Source: Clostridiaceae bacterium
Lineage (GTDB): Bacteria > Bacillota > Clostridia > Peptostreptococcales > Natronincolaceae
Length of the DNA: 64,000 nt
NCBI GenBank assembly: GCA_018432235.1
Contig: JAHDLO010000012.1
Location: 33,461-97,460, forward strand
Reading direction: 5' to 3'
The notes beneath the pieces are model-generated. The model had not been told where the DNA came from, searched no databases, and worked only from the letters and a program-made list of their open reading frames with translations. This document shows, piece after piece, positions 1 through 8,289 of this stretch. Position 1 is the first letter of the stretch; the number at the start of each line of letters is the position of its first letter. A program made the translations under genes and the position numbers.

Positions 1-2
1 CA

Positions 3-626
3 GCATTTAGTGTGCTGCTTAAAGAGCAAGCAAAATATATTTCACCCTTTCTTTGGATGACGCAACTTATTGCTATTACCTTGACCATATTGCTGTCCAT
101 TCATTTAATTGATCCATACCTTGAAATCCAAAGGATATTATTCACCCTAACACCGATACTTGCTTTTTTTGCTGTACCAGAACTAGTCAAAAATATGGTT
201 TGCGGCATGTCCGAATTAGAGGATACCTGTAAGAATAATGTATCAAAGATTTTGGTAGCACGGTTATTTATTATTGGAAGTGTCAACCTTGTGGCGTTAA
301 CTATCATGATCACTTTTCTATCAATCCAACACCAGATACCATTTACACAAGTTGTTCTCTATGGTCTAGTGCCCTTTAACATTGTAAACGGAATTCATTT
401 ACTGGTGTTCCATTTTATAAAGATTCGTTCTTCTGTAGCATCTATAAGCGTTTCCCTCTGTTTGGTTGCTTTGATGAAGATGTTAACAGAGTTTAGCTTT
501 TTTATTACCATAAGCGAAACCATGTGGATGATCTTATTCGTGGTATCAACAGCGTTTTTCCTAGCTGAACTCTATCATTTTATAAAAGATATAACAAGCA
601 AGGAGGTATTGATTCAATGGAACTAA
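3..626 (+). CDS. ABC-2 transporter-associated membrane protein (5' partial)
   Basis: Integral membrane protein with about six hydrophobic segments over the 200 or so visible residues. The reading frame is open to the window edge, so the N-terminus is missing; a GTG at 12 is only the first possible start in view. Its stop overlaps the start of the downstream ATPase gene by 10 bases, and two large permeases follow, so it most likely belongs to the same export complex. No catalytic motif is visible. The assignment as an ABC-2-associated membrane component rests on context and hydrophobicity only. Confidence 0.7.
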   Translation, partial: AFSVLLKEQAKYISPFLWMTQLIAITLTILLSIHLIDPYLEIQRILFTLTPILAFFAVPELVKNMVCGMSELEDTCKNNVSKILVARLFIIGSVNLVALTIMITFLSIQHQIPFTQVVLYGLVPFNIVNGIHLLVFHFIKIRSSVASISVSLCLVALMKMLTEFSFFITISETMWMILFVVSTAFFLAELYHFIKDITSKEVLIQWN

Positions 627-1483
627 AGATTAATAACTTAACAAAGCAATATGGAAGCAAATTAGCGGTGGACCGGTTTTCTGTCACATTTACTGAAGGA
701 ATCAATGGACTGCTTGGTGCAAACGGTTCAGGTAAAACAACATTGATGCGGATAATGTGCGATATATTACGTCCCACATCAGGGGAAGTGTTGTTAGATG
801 GCGTTAATATAACAACACTAGATGAAGCTTATCGTGAATTATTAGGGTATTTGCCACAATACTTCGGGTACTATCCTGATTTTTCAGCTTGGGACTTTAT
901 GCTATATTTTTCAGCCTTAAAGGGATTGCCAAAGCTGACGGCTGAGAACAGGTGTAAGGAGTTACTGGATACAGTGGGACTTTATGAGGTAAGAAAGAAG
1001 AAAATCAAGACTTATTCTGGTGGCATGCGTCAGAGATTAGGAATTGCCCAAGCTCTAATTAACGATCCTAAAATACTGATCCTAGATGAGCCTACAGTAG
1101 GACTTGATCCAAAAGAACGGGCTAAATTTCGTAACATTATCAGTGACTACGCTATAGGAAAAATCATATTGCTCTCTACCCACATTGTGTCTGATGTTGA
1201 ATACATTGCAGATCGAATTATGATTATGAAAAATGGACAACTCTCTCAGCAAGCTACCACAGACCGGATATGTGATTCTATAAAAGACTTCGTATGGAGC
1301 CTACAGGTTGCACCTAAAGATGTGGACAGCTACAATAGCAGGTTTATTGTGAGTAATCTAAAGCATAGCGGTGAAATGGTGGAGCTTCGTATTGTGTCGG
1401 AAGAACGCCCTTCGGAAAGGGCAGCAAATGTTTCTCCAAACCTTGAAGATTTGTACCTCTATCATTTCAAGGGAGAAGTGTAG
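617..1483 (+). CDS. ABC exporter ATP-binding protein
   Basis: Cytoplasmic ATPase that would power the membrane proteins on either side of it. It has Walker A GANGSGKTT near residue 35, the Q-loop, the signature YSGGMRQR, Walker B ILILDEPTVGLDP and the switch His in LLSTHIVSDVE. The 288-residue length fits ABC-2/DrrA-type ATPases with a short C-terminal extension. The start ATG has AAGGAGG ten bases upstream, inside the end of the preceding gene. The next gene starts directly after the stop, so translational coupling is likely. Substrate is unknown; export of a peptide or drug is usual for such clusters. Confidence 0.9.
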   Translation: MELKINNLTKQYGSKLAVDRFSVTFTEGINGLLGANGSGKTTLMRIMCDILRPTSGEVLLDGVNITTLDEAYRELLGYLPQYFGYYPDFSAWDFMLYFSALKGLPKLTAENRCKELLDTVGLYEVRKKKIKTYSGGMRQRLGIAQALINDPKILILDEPTVGLDPKERAKFRNIISDYAIGKIILLSTHIVSDVEYIADRIMIMKNGQLSQQATTDRICDSIKDFVWSLQVAPKDVDSYNSRFIVSNLKHSGEMVELRIVSEERPSERAANVSPNLEDLYLYHFKGEV

Positions 1484-2734
1484 ATGTTAACGATGATTCG
1501 GCTGGAACTCAAAAAGATGCTGATTCGGCCCATATCTCTCATGTTAATCTTGATGATACTTGCCGTAAATGGAATCATTCTATTGTTAAATAACGAGGGT
1601 AATTTTGTTACACTACAAGACATTGAAATGCAAAGAGTAGAGCAATCTCAATATGCAGGTAAAATTAATGAAAATTGGATTGGTAGAATACACGAAACGC
1701 TGAAAATGATCAGGGAGAATCCTGACAATTTGATGTCTGAAACTGAGAAAGCACGGGTGCGGAAGGAATATTTACCAAGGGGCTATACACAGGAGCATGT
1801 GGAGAATATGGATCGTACTGCCTTCTTAAAACCAGAGCTATTAAATAGCCTATCCTACAACCTACTTCTAGATGCGAAATATTCCGCTGAATTTTATAAT
1901 CATGCCCAGCAAATTTCTGACATGCAGGAAGAGCTTTATCGAACAGTGTTTGAGGGAAAGAAAGGAGAAGATTTAGCTACTAAGGCCGAAACAATGTATG
2001 GTTATCTAGCCCAGCATTATATAGCCCATTATAATTACAATTTAGGTTGGCATAAACTCAATTTTATGCAAAGCCTGATGCCATTCACTGTGGGTCTGTT
2101 TCTGCTCGTGACAATATCCACTATATTTTCAAGGGAATATAGTCAAAAGACAGATAGCCTTATATTATCGGCAAAATACGGTAAAAGCAGATTGATTTAT
2201 GCTAAGCTATTGGCCGCATTGATATTGGCTTCAGGTATTTGGTTAACTATACAGGTTATGAATTTGCTGGTGATAGGATGGCTATTTAGCTTGCAGGGTG
2301 GGGAGACCTTTGTGCAGGATTGGGTAGTTAACAGCAGCCCATTTGCCTTAACGCAACTTACAAACTATATTGCAGTAAGTGTAGTGAGCTTTATTGGTGT
2401 AATATTCTTTGCCAGTGTGATTATTTTAATATCAGCCAAAACAAAAAGCTCATTTGTTTCAATACTGATAAGTAGCATCGTTTTATTATTTCCCGTTGTT
2501 ATACCTCTACCGGGTGCTGGTGGTGTAGCCGGTAGCATTATGGGAGAGACAATGCTTTTTATGCCTGTTAGGATATTAATAGCTGCTAATCATTTTACTT
2601 TTTTCAGAGCTTATTATATTTTGGGTAAGGTGATATTAATGCAGTGGGTAATACCAATGGTGGCCATTGCGGCATCCGCTTTTATGGTAACAATTGCAAT
2701 TAGGACAGTTAAGAGACATCAGGTGGAAAATTAA
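1484..2734 (+). CDS. ABC-2 family permease, first of a tandem pair
   Basis: Membrane permease of 416 residues. It has one N-terminal membrane segment (residues about 15-35), a large soluble loop of about 150 residues, then five or six C-terminal membrane segments. This ABC-2 layout with a long extracytoplasmic loop is common in Firmicutes. The motif LILSAKYGKSRLIYAKLLAA after the second membrane segment recurs almost unchanged in the next gene, so the two are paralogues from a tandem duplication. It directly follows the ATPase gene and overlaps the next ATG by one base. Substrate unknown. Confidence 0.85.
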   Translation: MLTMIRLELKKMLIRPISLMLILMILAVNGIILLLNNEGNFVTLQDIEMQRVEQSQYAGKINENWIGRIHETLKMIRENPDNLMSETEKARVRKEYLPRGYTQEHVENMDRTAFLKPELLNSLSYNLLLDAKYSAEFYNHAQQISDMQEELYRTVFEGKKGEDLATKAETMYGYLAQHYIAHYNYNLGWHKLNFMQSLMPFTVGLFLLVTISTIFSREYSQKTDSLILSAKYGKSRLIYAKLLAALILASGIWLTIQVMNLLVIGWLFSLQGGETFVQDWVVNSSPFALTQLTNYIAVSVVSFIGVIFFASVIILISAKTKSSFVSILISSIVLLFPVVIPLPGAGGVAGSIMGETMLFMPVRILIAANHFTFFRAYYILGKVILMQWVIPMVAIAASAFMVTIAIRTVKRHQVEN

Positions 2735-2748
2735 TGGAGGTGACCATT

Positions 2749-4002
2749 TTGAAAGATTTAATTGGATTTGAGATAAGAAAAAGCAGCCGTAGGCCTGTGG
2801 TTTTGGGTATCTTAGCAATAATTCTTTTTTATAATGGATTAATGATATTCTATGGGACATTTAATAATGAACCAACATATGGTATGCCATATAGTAAAGA
2901 AAAGGTAGACCAATTGCGACAAGAACAATCGGAGTTCGGGGGCTTCATTGATGATAAGTGGATACAAAATGTAGAGAATGAAAAAAATGCCATATTGCAC
3001 AATCCAGCTAATCAAATAAGCGTGGAGGAGCGTGAGGAAAAAACTCAAGAATTACTTGCTAGGGGATTATCCAGGGAAATGATTGACTCAAATAGCATTT
3101 TCTTTGTTAAAGAAGAGGTCTTATATAGCAGAGAATTACAACGATTGGAAGAACCTGAAGTAGCATCTAACTTTTATAGGTATGCAGGTGAAAGAGGCCA
3201 AGAAAAAGCGAACGATTACCGTCAAATTTATGGTGGAGAAAAAGGAGAAGCCTTAGCTTCAAGAGCAGAAGAAATGTATAGCTATCTAAGCAATGAATAT
3301 AGGGCCTATTACGATTACAGCTGGGGATGGTCAAGACTTCATGCTATGCAGACGGTACTGCCTTATACGGTGGGTGTATTGCTAATTGTGGTTCTATCGC
3401 CAATATTCTCCCAGGAGTATGCCAGAAAAACAAAAGCGCTTATTTTAAGTGCAAAGTATGGTAAAAATAAAGTTATTAAAGCCAAAATGATTTCAGCGTT
3501 TATATTATCAATTTTATCATGGATGATGATACAGTTCATAAATATTGTCATGATATTCACCTTATTTGGGACAGAAGGAGCAAAATCCTTTCTTCAAAAT
3601 TGGGCGCAAAATCCAAGCCCCTACCCCTTCACTTATATGACAAGTTATTTTGTGATAACAGCTATGAGCTTTTTAGGACTAATATTTTTAACATCAACTA
3701 TTTTATTTATTTCATCTCGATCAAAAAGCTCTGTTATCTCACTGGTGACAGCTGGAGTTGTCACATTATTTCCCATAACGCTTTCTGGGGTATTTGGTGG
3801 GGAGATTGTAAAGAAAATTTTTATGTTTATGCCTTCTAGCGTTTTAATAAGTGTAGATCATTTTAAAACATTTGATGCCTTTTATATTTTTGATAAAGTG
3901 ATCATGTTGCCTTCAGTTACAGCGATTTTTGCTGTGGTGCTATCGATACTCATGGTCATTGGAGCGTATTTTAGTTTCAGGCGATGCCAAGTAGAGAATT
4001 AA
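2749..4002 (+). CDS. ABC-2 family permease, second of a tandem pair
   Basis: Paralogue of the preceding permease, with the same layout: N-terminal membrane anchor, long charged loop, C-terminal membrane bundle and the shared LILSAKYGK motif. An ATG at 2734 overlaps the upstream stop, but GGAGGTG at 2736-2742 lies six bases before a TTG at 2749. That start gives MKDLIGFEIRKSS, matching the short N-terminus of the sister protein, so TTG is preferred. The two permeases probably form a heterodimer with the ATPase at 617. A half copy of the palindromic repeat begins immediately after the stop. Confidence 0.85.
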   Translation: MKDLIGFEIRKSSRRPVVLGILAIILFYNGLMIFYGTFNNEPTYGMPYSKEKVDQLRQEQSEFGGFIDDKWIQNVENEKNAILHNPANQISVEEREEKTQELLARGLSREMIDSNSIFFVKEEVLYSRELQRLEEPEVASNFYRYAGERGQEKANDYRQIYGGEKGEALASRAEEMYSYLSNEYRAYYDYSWGWSRLHAMQTVLPYTVGVLLIVVLSPIFSQEYARKTKALILSAKYGKNKVIKAKMISAFILSILSWMMIQFINIVMIFTLFGTEGAKSFLQNWAQNPSPYPFTYMTSYFVITAMSFLGLIFLTSTILFISSRSKSSVISLVTAGVVTLFPITLSGVFGGEIVKKIFMFMPSSVLISVDHFKTFDAFYIFDKVIMLPSVTAIFAVVLSILMVIGAYFSFRRCQVEN

Positions 4003-4030
4003 AAGCGTCCCCTTGGCACCCTTGGCACGC
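4003..4030. repeat. Partial copy of dispersed GCGTCCCC/TTGGCA repeat
   Basis: AAGCGTCCCCTTGGCAC followed by a second CTTGGCACG, directly after the stop codon of the permease gene. It matches the right arm of the full palindrome at 6306-6370. Only one arm is present, so it cannot fold into the full hairpin. Confidence 0.75.
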
Positions 4031-4060
4031 AAAATACTAAATGAAATTTTTCAGACCCCC

Positions 4061-4114
4061 TTGACATCACTACGACCATGTAGTAAAATGTAATCACTAC
4101 GACCATGTAGTGAT
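4061..4114 (+). promoter_or_regulatory. Promoter with two BlaI-type dyad operators
   Basis: TTGACA (4061-4066), a 17-base spacer and TAAAAT (4084-4089) form a near-consensus promoter. ACTAC-N6-GTAGT lies in the spacer (4069-4084). A longer perfect dyad, ATCACTAC-N6-GTAGTGAT, lies at 4093-4114 over the expected start site. The dyad centres are 27 bases apart. BlaI/MecI repressors bind dyads with TACA/TGTA-like GTAGT half-sites, so autorepression of the BlaI-type gene just downstream is the natural reading. Confidence 0.8.
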
Positions 4115-4154
4115 TTGCCGCAGACGTGTGGTAATGAACGGAGAGGTGTACACT

Positions 4155-4553
4155 ATGACGAGTTTTCAAAAATTATCGGAAACAGAAATGGAAGTGATGC
4201 AGATTATATGGGAGTGCGGCCATCCCATTACGTCCAGTAAATTGCATGACATTTTTGCAGAGGAAAAAGGCAAAGAGTGGAAAGGGCAAACCATAGCAAC
4301 ATTCCTTGCAAGGCTTGTTGAGAAAGGTGTCCTCACATCCACAAAAAAACAAGGTCGAACAAATATTTATTCCCCCCGCATTTCGCCGGAAGAATATCGG
4401 AGCAAGGAAGCAAAAAGCTTTTTGGATACCGTGTATGAAGGTTCTGTCAAAAACTTTCTTGCTACGCTCTACGACGGCAAGGAACTGACAAAGGACGATG
4501 TAACCGAACTTCGGCGTTGGTTTGCGGAAAAGGCAGGTGAGAAGAATGAATAA
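4155..4553 (+). CDS. BlaI/MecI/CopY family transcriptional repressor
   Basis: Winged-helix repressor of 132 residues. The N-terminal sequence LSETEMEVMQIIWECGHP and the recognition region (QTIATFLARLVEKGVLT) are typical of BlaI/MecI, and a C-terminal dimerisation helix follows. The family is inactivated by proteolysis triggered by the cognate BlaR1/MecR1-type membrane peptidase, which is encoded next and overlaps this gene by eight bases. The ATG at 4155 is chosen because GAGAGGTG lies six bases upstream; an upstream in-frame ATG at 4134 lacks a good site. The promoter with two dyads at 4061-4114 indicates autoregulation. Confidence 0.9.
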   Translation: MTSFQKLSETEMEVMQIIWECGHPITSSKLHDIFAEEKGKEWKGQTIATFLARLVEKGVLTSTKKQGRTNIYSPRISPEEYRSKEAKSFLDTVYEGSVKNFLATLYDGKELTKDDVTELRRWFAEKAGEKNE

Positions 4554-5973
4554 TCTGCTTGCTATGACCGTTGCGGGAAGCGTGATTGTGATATTGATGC
4601 TATTGATTCGGCCCGTAACGGCAAAATTATTTTCCGCGAATTGGCAATACCGAATTGGGAAAATGGTGATTATTTTTTTCCTTGTTCCCGTTTCACTTTT
4701 TGCTGAAAAGCTTGCTTCGGTCTTTCCCCAGCTAGTTTCCCAAAATCAGTATTCGGGAACGTCTCCAATGCTCGTTCCGATAGCGGAGCAAAAAAATGGT
4801 TTGTTGAATGCAATAAATGCTGTGGATACTACAATGGAACAACACTTGACGATTGAAGTAATTCAAGTGGTTTCAACTATTTGGCTCTTCGGAGCAATTG
4901 GCTTTGCCGTCTGGCATTTGTATTGCTACCGCAGATTTATGAAATCACTTCAAGCAAACAGTATTGCGGCACCAGAAGATACCGCTGTCCTGCTTTCCTC
5001 ATGCAAGGCGGCATTAGGTATCCGCTGTGGTGTAGAACTCATGCAAAACGCTACAATTCCAAGTCCTATGCTTGTAGGGCTACTTCGCCCTATGATACTA
5101 TTGCCAACCGCAAACATGCAGGAAATTAACTTGAAACTTGTCTTGACCCATGAGCTAATGCACTTAAAGCGCAAGGATTTATGGGTGAAAATGCTTGCCC
5201 TGCTTGCTGGAACCGTGCATTGGTTTAACCCCCTTGTCCATGTTCTACGCAAGGATATAAGCACATGGGGTGAGTTGGCTTGTGACGAAGCATTGGCAAC
5301 GAAGATGTCCCTTGAGGAAAAAAGACTTTATGGCGAAGCTATTTTAAACACGCTGGATAATCAATCCGGCATCAACACGGCTTTTTGCTCTTCATTTTGT
5401 GAGAGCAAGAAGTACATTAAAAGGAGATTGACCATGATATTAAATGCAAAGAAAATAAAGAAGCATATTGCGATTTTTGCGGCTGTAGCAGTTCTCGCAA
5501 TTGCAGGTGTAGGTACGGCCGTATCGGCCTTCGCTGCCGATTCGAAAGAGATTGTAAATGACAATGTTACCAATGTCACTGTTGAGAAAACAGCATCTCA
5601 ACTAGATATTAATGTTGATAGGGAACTTACAGAGTCTAAACAAGTCATTAACGTTGATATAAAGTCTTTGGAGAGCGGTAAGTTTGTATGTTTGGGGGAG
5701 TATACGCTTGAAGAAGGCGATTTAATAGCGTATAACCTTACGGCAGAAGGAGAAGGCAACATAAATGTTGGGTTTTATAAAGCCGGTGATCCTTCAAACA
5801 GCGATGGCTATTTGGGACATATGATGTATGCTGGAAATTCTATAATTGATAAAAATTTCAATATGAAAGTTACTGACAAATTAGCGGGTACATATTATTT
5901 GTGGGTTGGAAATTTTGAGGGTGCAACTTTAGATAATATAAAAGGTTCTGTCGAAATAGCTGTTGAAAGTTAG
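4546..5973 (+). CDS. M56 family (BlaR1/MecR1-like) membrane metallopeptidase
   Basis: Signal-transducing membrane zinc protease. Several N-terminal membrane segments are followed by the zinc site LTHELMHLKRKDLW near residue 200 and the second metal region ACDEA. A further membrane segment occurs near residue 315, then an extracellular domain of about 140 residues. That C-terminal domain is short and beta-rich and has no penicillin-binding SxxK region, so the ligand is probably not a beta-lactam. The start is ATG 4546, preceded by AGGTGA and overlapping the repressor stop. Together the pair forms a BlaI/BlaR1-type switch. Its target, apart from its own promoter, is not evident; the adjacent ABC exporter is one candidate. 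Confidence 0.85.
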   Translation: MNNLLAMTVAGSVIVILMLLIRPVTAKLFSANWQYRIGKMVIIFFLVPVSLFAEKLASVFPQLVSQNQYSGTSPMLVPIAEQKNGLLNAINAVDTTMEQHLTIEVIQVVSTIWLFGAIGFAVWHLYCYRRFMKSLQANSIAAPEDTAVLLSSCKAALGIRCGVELMQNATIPSPMLVGLLRPMILLPTANMQEINLKLVLTHELMHLKRKDLWVKMLALLAGTVHWFNPLVHVLRKDISTWGELACDEALATKMSLEEKRLYGEAILNTLDNQSGINTAFCSSFCESKKYIKRRLTMILNAKKIKKHIAIFAAVAVLAIAGVGTAVSAFAADSKEIVNDNVTNVTVEKTASQLDINVDRELTESKQVINVDIKSLESGKFVCLGEYTLEEGDLIAYNLTAEGEGNINVGFYKAGDPSNSDGYLGHMMYAGNSIIDKNFNMKVTDKLAGTYYLWVGNFEGATLDNIKGSVEIAVES

Positions 5974-6072
5974 CACACAGAATGGCAATACAGTATGTAT
6001 CTGCGAATCCCCAATTAACCTAGATAGGTCTGCTCCGTTTGTCGATATCCTTACAGCATACCAACGTTTGTT

Positions 6073-6102
6073 GCAAGCTGGCAGCAGTCGCTGCCAGCTT
6101 GC
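6073..6102. terminator. Inverted repeat after the M56 gene
   Basis: Perfect 12-base arms GCAAGCTGGCAG and CTGCCAGCTTGC with a six-base loop, about 100 bases after the M56 stop. No run of T follows, so terminator function is uncertain; mRNA stabilisation is possible. Confidence 0.5.
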
Positions 6103-6234
6103 TCATATAAAAGCATTTTATTTGTTGTAGGTAAATCTCTTGCTAGTATACGTCCCTATTTTACTCAGTGAGACTTATAAAAACCGTTGTTTCGGCAACA
6201 GGGCCATTTGTGCCTGAATAGTATTTGGTAGCCA

Positions 6235-6275
6235 AGCGGCGGTTTTGAAATCAAAAATCAAAGCCGCCGCTTTTC
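6235..6275 (+). terminator. Intrinsic terminator
   Basis: A 14-base stem (AGCGGCGG at 6235-6242 pairing with CCGCCGCT at 6264-6271, extended by TTTTGA/TCAAAG) is followed by TTTT. It lies inside the open frame that leads into the methyltransferase remnant, so that upstream part of the frame is not real coding sequence. Confidence 0.75.
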
Positions 6276-6305
6276 TCTGCAAAAAAGGAAATTGCAGGGG
6301 CATCC

Positions 6306-6393
6306 TGCCAAGGGGACGCTTTGTTTGGCACGTTTTTGATCGGCGTGCCAAACAAAGCGTCCCCTTGGCACGCAAAGCGTCCCCTTGGCACGC
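6306..6393. repeat. Full palindromic dispersed repeat with tandem half-copy
   Basis: Perfect 27-base arms (6306-6332 and 6344-6370) contain GGGGACGCTTTGTTTGGCA and its complement, with an 11-base loop TTTTTGATCGG. A further half copy (AAAGCGTCCCCTTGGCACG) follows at 6374-6392. No transposase gene lies within it. The same sequence occurs whole at 54525-54589 and as halves at 4003, 11171 and 16081. Size and form resemble REP-like elements mobilised in trans by IS200-like (RAYT) enzymes, which is an inference. Confidence 0.85.
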
Positions 6394-6397
6394 AAGA

Positions 6398-6907
6398 ATG
6401 CTGCAGGTCTTAATTACAATCGCCAGGCCGGGAAAAATTCTTGAAATCGGCACAAGTATTGGATTTTCAACTGTAATGATGGCAGAAGCAATCAGTCTTT
6501 ATGGAGGGAAAATAACCACAATTGAGCTGGATGAGAAAGTGGCAGAACAGGCGAAGAAAAACTTTGAACGCGCAGGGGTAAAGGACCAGATACAGGTTAA
6601 AATCGGAGATGCCAGAACCATTATTACAGATATGAATGAAGAATTTGATCTTATCTTTCAGGATGTTGGTGATAAGACCCTGTATGACGCAATGTTTGAC
6701 GACTATGTCAGATTGCTTAAACCAGGAGGAATCCTGCTTGCAGAGGATGCACTCTTTCCGGTGTTTGATTTCCATTTTGAATACAGTTATTTAGCCGACA
6801 TGCGAGGGTCGTTGGATGCATTCAATAAAAGAGTAGCTAATTGCTTGAGCTTTGAGAGTACGTTGCTGCCCATAGGTGATGGTCTGATGGTAGCGGTAAA
6901 AAAATAA
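6398..6907 (+). pseudogene. 5'-truncated SAM-dependent O-methyltransferase
   Basis: The preserved part starts at MLQVLITIARPGKILEIG and contains the SAM-binding motif EIGTSIGFST, the acidic residue of TTIELDEK and the post-motif region DLIFQDVGD, all typical of the family-3 (COMT-like) O-methyltransferases. Members of the family are about 210-220 residues long; only about 169 remain. Roughly the first 45 residues are replaced by the palindromic repeat ending a few bases upstream. No ribosome binding site precedes ATG 6398. The repeat probably inserted into, or recombined with, the gene and removed its N-terminus. Residual activity is unlikely because the missing helices help form the active site. 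Confidence 0.75.
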
Positions 6908-6926
6908 TGTGAAAGGCGGAATAGAT

Positions 6927-7694
6927 ATGAAACTTTCAGGAAATACAATACTCATTACAGGCGGGGGATCAGGAATTGGGTTGGCCTTTACGGAACGATT
7001 CATAAAACGCGGAAATCAAGTCATTATATGCGGGCGTCGCGAAAACGCACTTCAAGCAGTCAAGGAAAAATACCCGGATATTATCGTACGAAAATGTGAT
7101 TTAGCGGTAGAAGCTGAGCGCACAGCGTTATTTGATTGGGTAACCACGAATCACCCGGAAGTAAATGTATTGATTAACAATGCAGGCATCCTGCAACATT
7201 TCGATATGTTAAAGGCAGATGTAAAGAGTAATTGGGGTTACTACAATAAGGAAATCATAACAAATCTTGAAGCCCCCATCCATCTTTCTATGCTTTTTGC
7301 ACCTTTTCTGACTGAAAAAGGTGAGGCGACCATTATAAATGTGACATCTGGGCTGGCCTTCACCCCGCTGGCGGTTACTCCCATTTATTCGGCAACAAAA
7401 TCGGCAATGCATTCTTTTACAATGAGCTTGAGATACCAACTGTCTGCTACATCCGTAGAAGTGATTGAAGTAGTGCCGCCAGCAGTAGATACGGATTTAA
7501 ACGGGGCGTGGCTAAAGACTCAGATCGAGCCGCTGGATGCCTTTGCAGACGGGATCTTCAAAGGATTGGAAGAAGGAAGTAAAGAAATTGGATACAGTAC
7601 TTCCATAGCCCGTTTACAAATGTCACGGGATGAAATTAACATGTACTCGGAAAAAATGTACAATGCGATGAAGTCTTCAATTGAAAAACAATAA
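6927..7694 (+). CDS. Short-chain dehydrogenase/reductase (DltE-like)
   Basis: Classical SDR of 255 residues. It has the NAD(P)-binding TGGGSGIG near residue 12, NNAG near residue 85, the catalytic Ser in NVTSGLAF and the YSATK Tyr/Lys pair. The sequence resembles the DltE/YdfG-like SDRs that sit next to small methyltransferase genes. ATG 6927 is preceded by AAAGGCGG at the right distance; the frame opens 18 bases earlier without a better start. It lies 19 bases after the methyltransferase remnant and may once have formed an operon with it. Substrate unknown. Confidence 0.85.
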   Translation: MKLSGNTILITGGGSGIGLAFTERFIKRGNQVIICGRRENALQAVKEKYPDIIVRKCDLAVEAERTALFDWVTTNHPEVNVLINNAGILQHFDMLKADVKSNWGYYNKEIITNLEAPIHLSMLFAPFLTEKGEATIINVTSGLAFTPLAVTPIYSATKSAMHSFTMSLRYQLSATSVEVIEVVPPAVDTDLNGAWLKTQIEPLDAFADGIFKGLEEGSKEIGYSTSIARLQMSRDEINMYSEKMYNAMKSSIEKQ

Positions 7695-7911
7695 ATGAAA
7701 ATAATCCCACCATAGCAAAAAGATTATTTTAAAAAGGTAGCTGTTATATGGGTGACTGGAGCTGAAACTTGTCAATTTAAGAAGGTTCTCTTCAGGTGTT
7801 GTTCAGCTTCGCTATCAGCCTGTTGCTCACTGAGCTTCCGCCATATAAGATATGTCTATCCAGGGACTGCAGTAAAGATATAACATGTGGGAACATGAGC
7901 CATGCTAATTA

Positions 7912-7940
7912 TTGATAATGAATCAAACTCGTGTTATAAT
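7912..7940 (+). promoter_or_regulatory. Promoter of the hflX leader transcript
   Basis: TTGATA (7912-7917), 17 bases, TATAAT (7935-7940). The next long gene starts at 8445, so the transcript would have a leader of about 500 bases, which holds two tiny ORFs and several hairpins. Confidence 0.75.
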
Positions 7941-7971
7941 GAATTCAAGTTAAAAAGGTGAGGTGTTAAAA

Positions 7972-8010
7972 GTGGGATACTTCTTTATAAGATTCCGTAA
8001 TTTAGTTTAA
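7972..8010 (+). CDS. Leader peptide 1 with RFR motif (MGYFFIRFRNLV)
   Basis: A 12-residue ORF starting with GTG, eight bases after AAGGTGAGG and about 25 bases after the expected transcription start. It contains Arg-Phe-Arg. Arg/Lys-X-Arg/Lys motifs in leader peptides such as ErmDL are known to stall ribosomes holding macrolides or ketolides. A hairpin (8026-8033 with 8068-8075) and an intrinsic terminator (8188-8224) lie between it and hflX, so drug-dependent stalling here could control read-through. Function is inferred from the motif, the ribosome site and the position. Confidence 0.6.
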   Translation: MGYFFIRFRNLV

Positions 8011-8025
8011 TTTATAACTGAATAA

Positions 8026-8075
8026 AAATAAGGGATAAGAGCCTATTCTTTAGGTTTGTTTGTTATGCCTTATTT
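8026..8075 (+). promoter_or_regulatory. Leader hairpin upstream of terminator
   Basis: AAATAAGG (8026-8033) pairs with CCTTATTT (8068-8075), enclosing GAGCCTATTCTTTAGGTTTG. The enclosed AGCCT could alternatively pair with AGGCT at the base of the terminator (8188-8192), giving an antiterminator. This alternative pairing is a proposal only. Confidence 0.45.
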
Positions 8076-8187
8076 CGGGATTCTTGTTAAGAACATCATA
8101 CTTGCCTTAATACTAACATTTTATGACAACATTTTGGATATTATTGTCCAAATGCTGTTCTATATGTATATATTTAGTGATAGGTTT

Positions 8188-8224
8188 AGGCTGCAGGTGA
8201 ATTGTGTTCATTTGTAGCCTTTTT
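8188..8224 (+). terminator. Attenuator-type intrinsic terminator in the hflX leader
   Basis: A 14-base stem (8188-8201 with 8207-8220, including GU pairs; ends AGGCT/AGCCT), a TTGTG loop and a T run. It lies inside the transcript from the promoter at 7912 and before the second leader ORF, so it can act as a transcription attenuator. Confidence 0.65.
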
Positions 8225-8289
8225 GCGTTTGTATGGGATATTTGATTTATGAAAAAACTTTAGTATATAAAGTGGGTGGAGGTGTCTGT

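Noticed and set aside
5361..5579. Minus-strand frame inside the M56 gene
   Set aside because: Shadow of a well-supported gene in the other strand.
6245..6397. N-terminal 51 codons of the open frame leading into the methyltransferase
   Set aside because: They consist of a terminator stem and the palindromic repeat, have no ribosome site and do not resemble methyltransferase N-termini.
8065..8220. A 51-codon frame from ATG 8065 in the hflX leader
   Set aside because: It has no ribosome site and runs through the terminator hairpin; the leader peptides at 7972 and 8290 have good sites.
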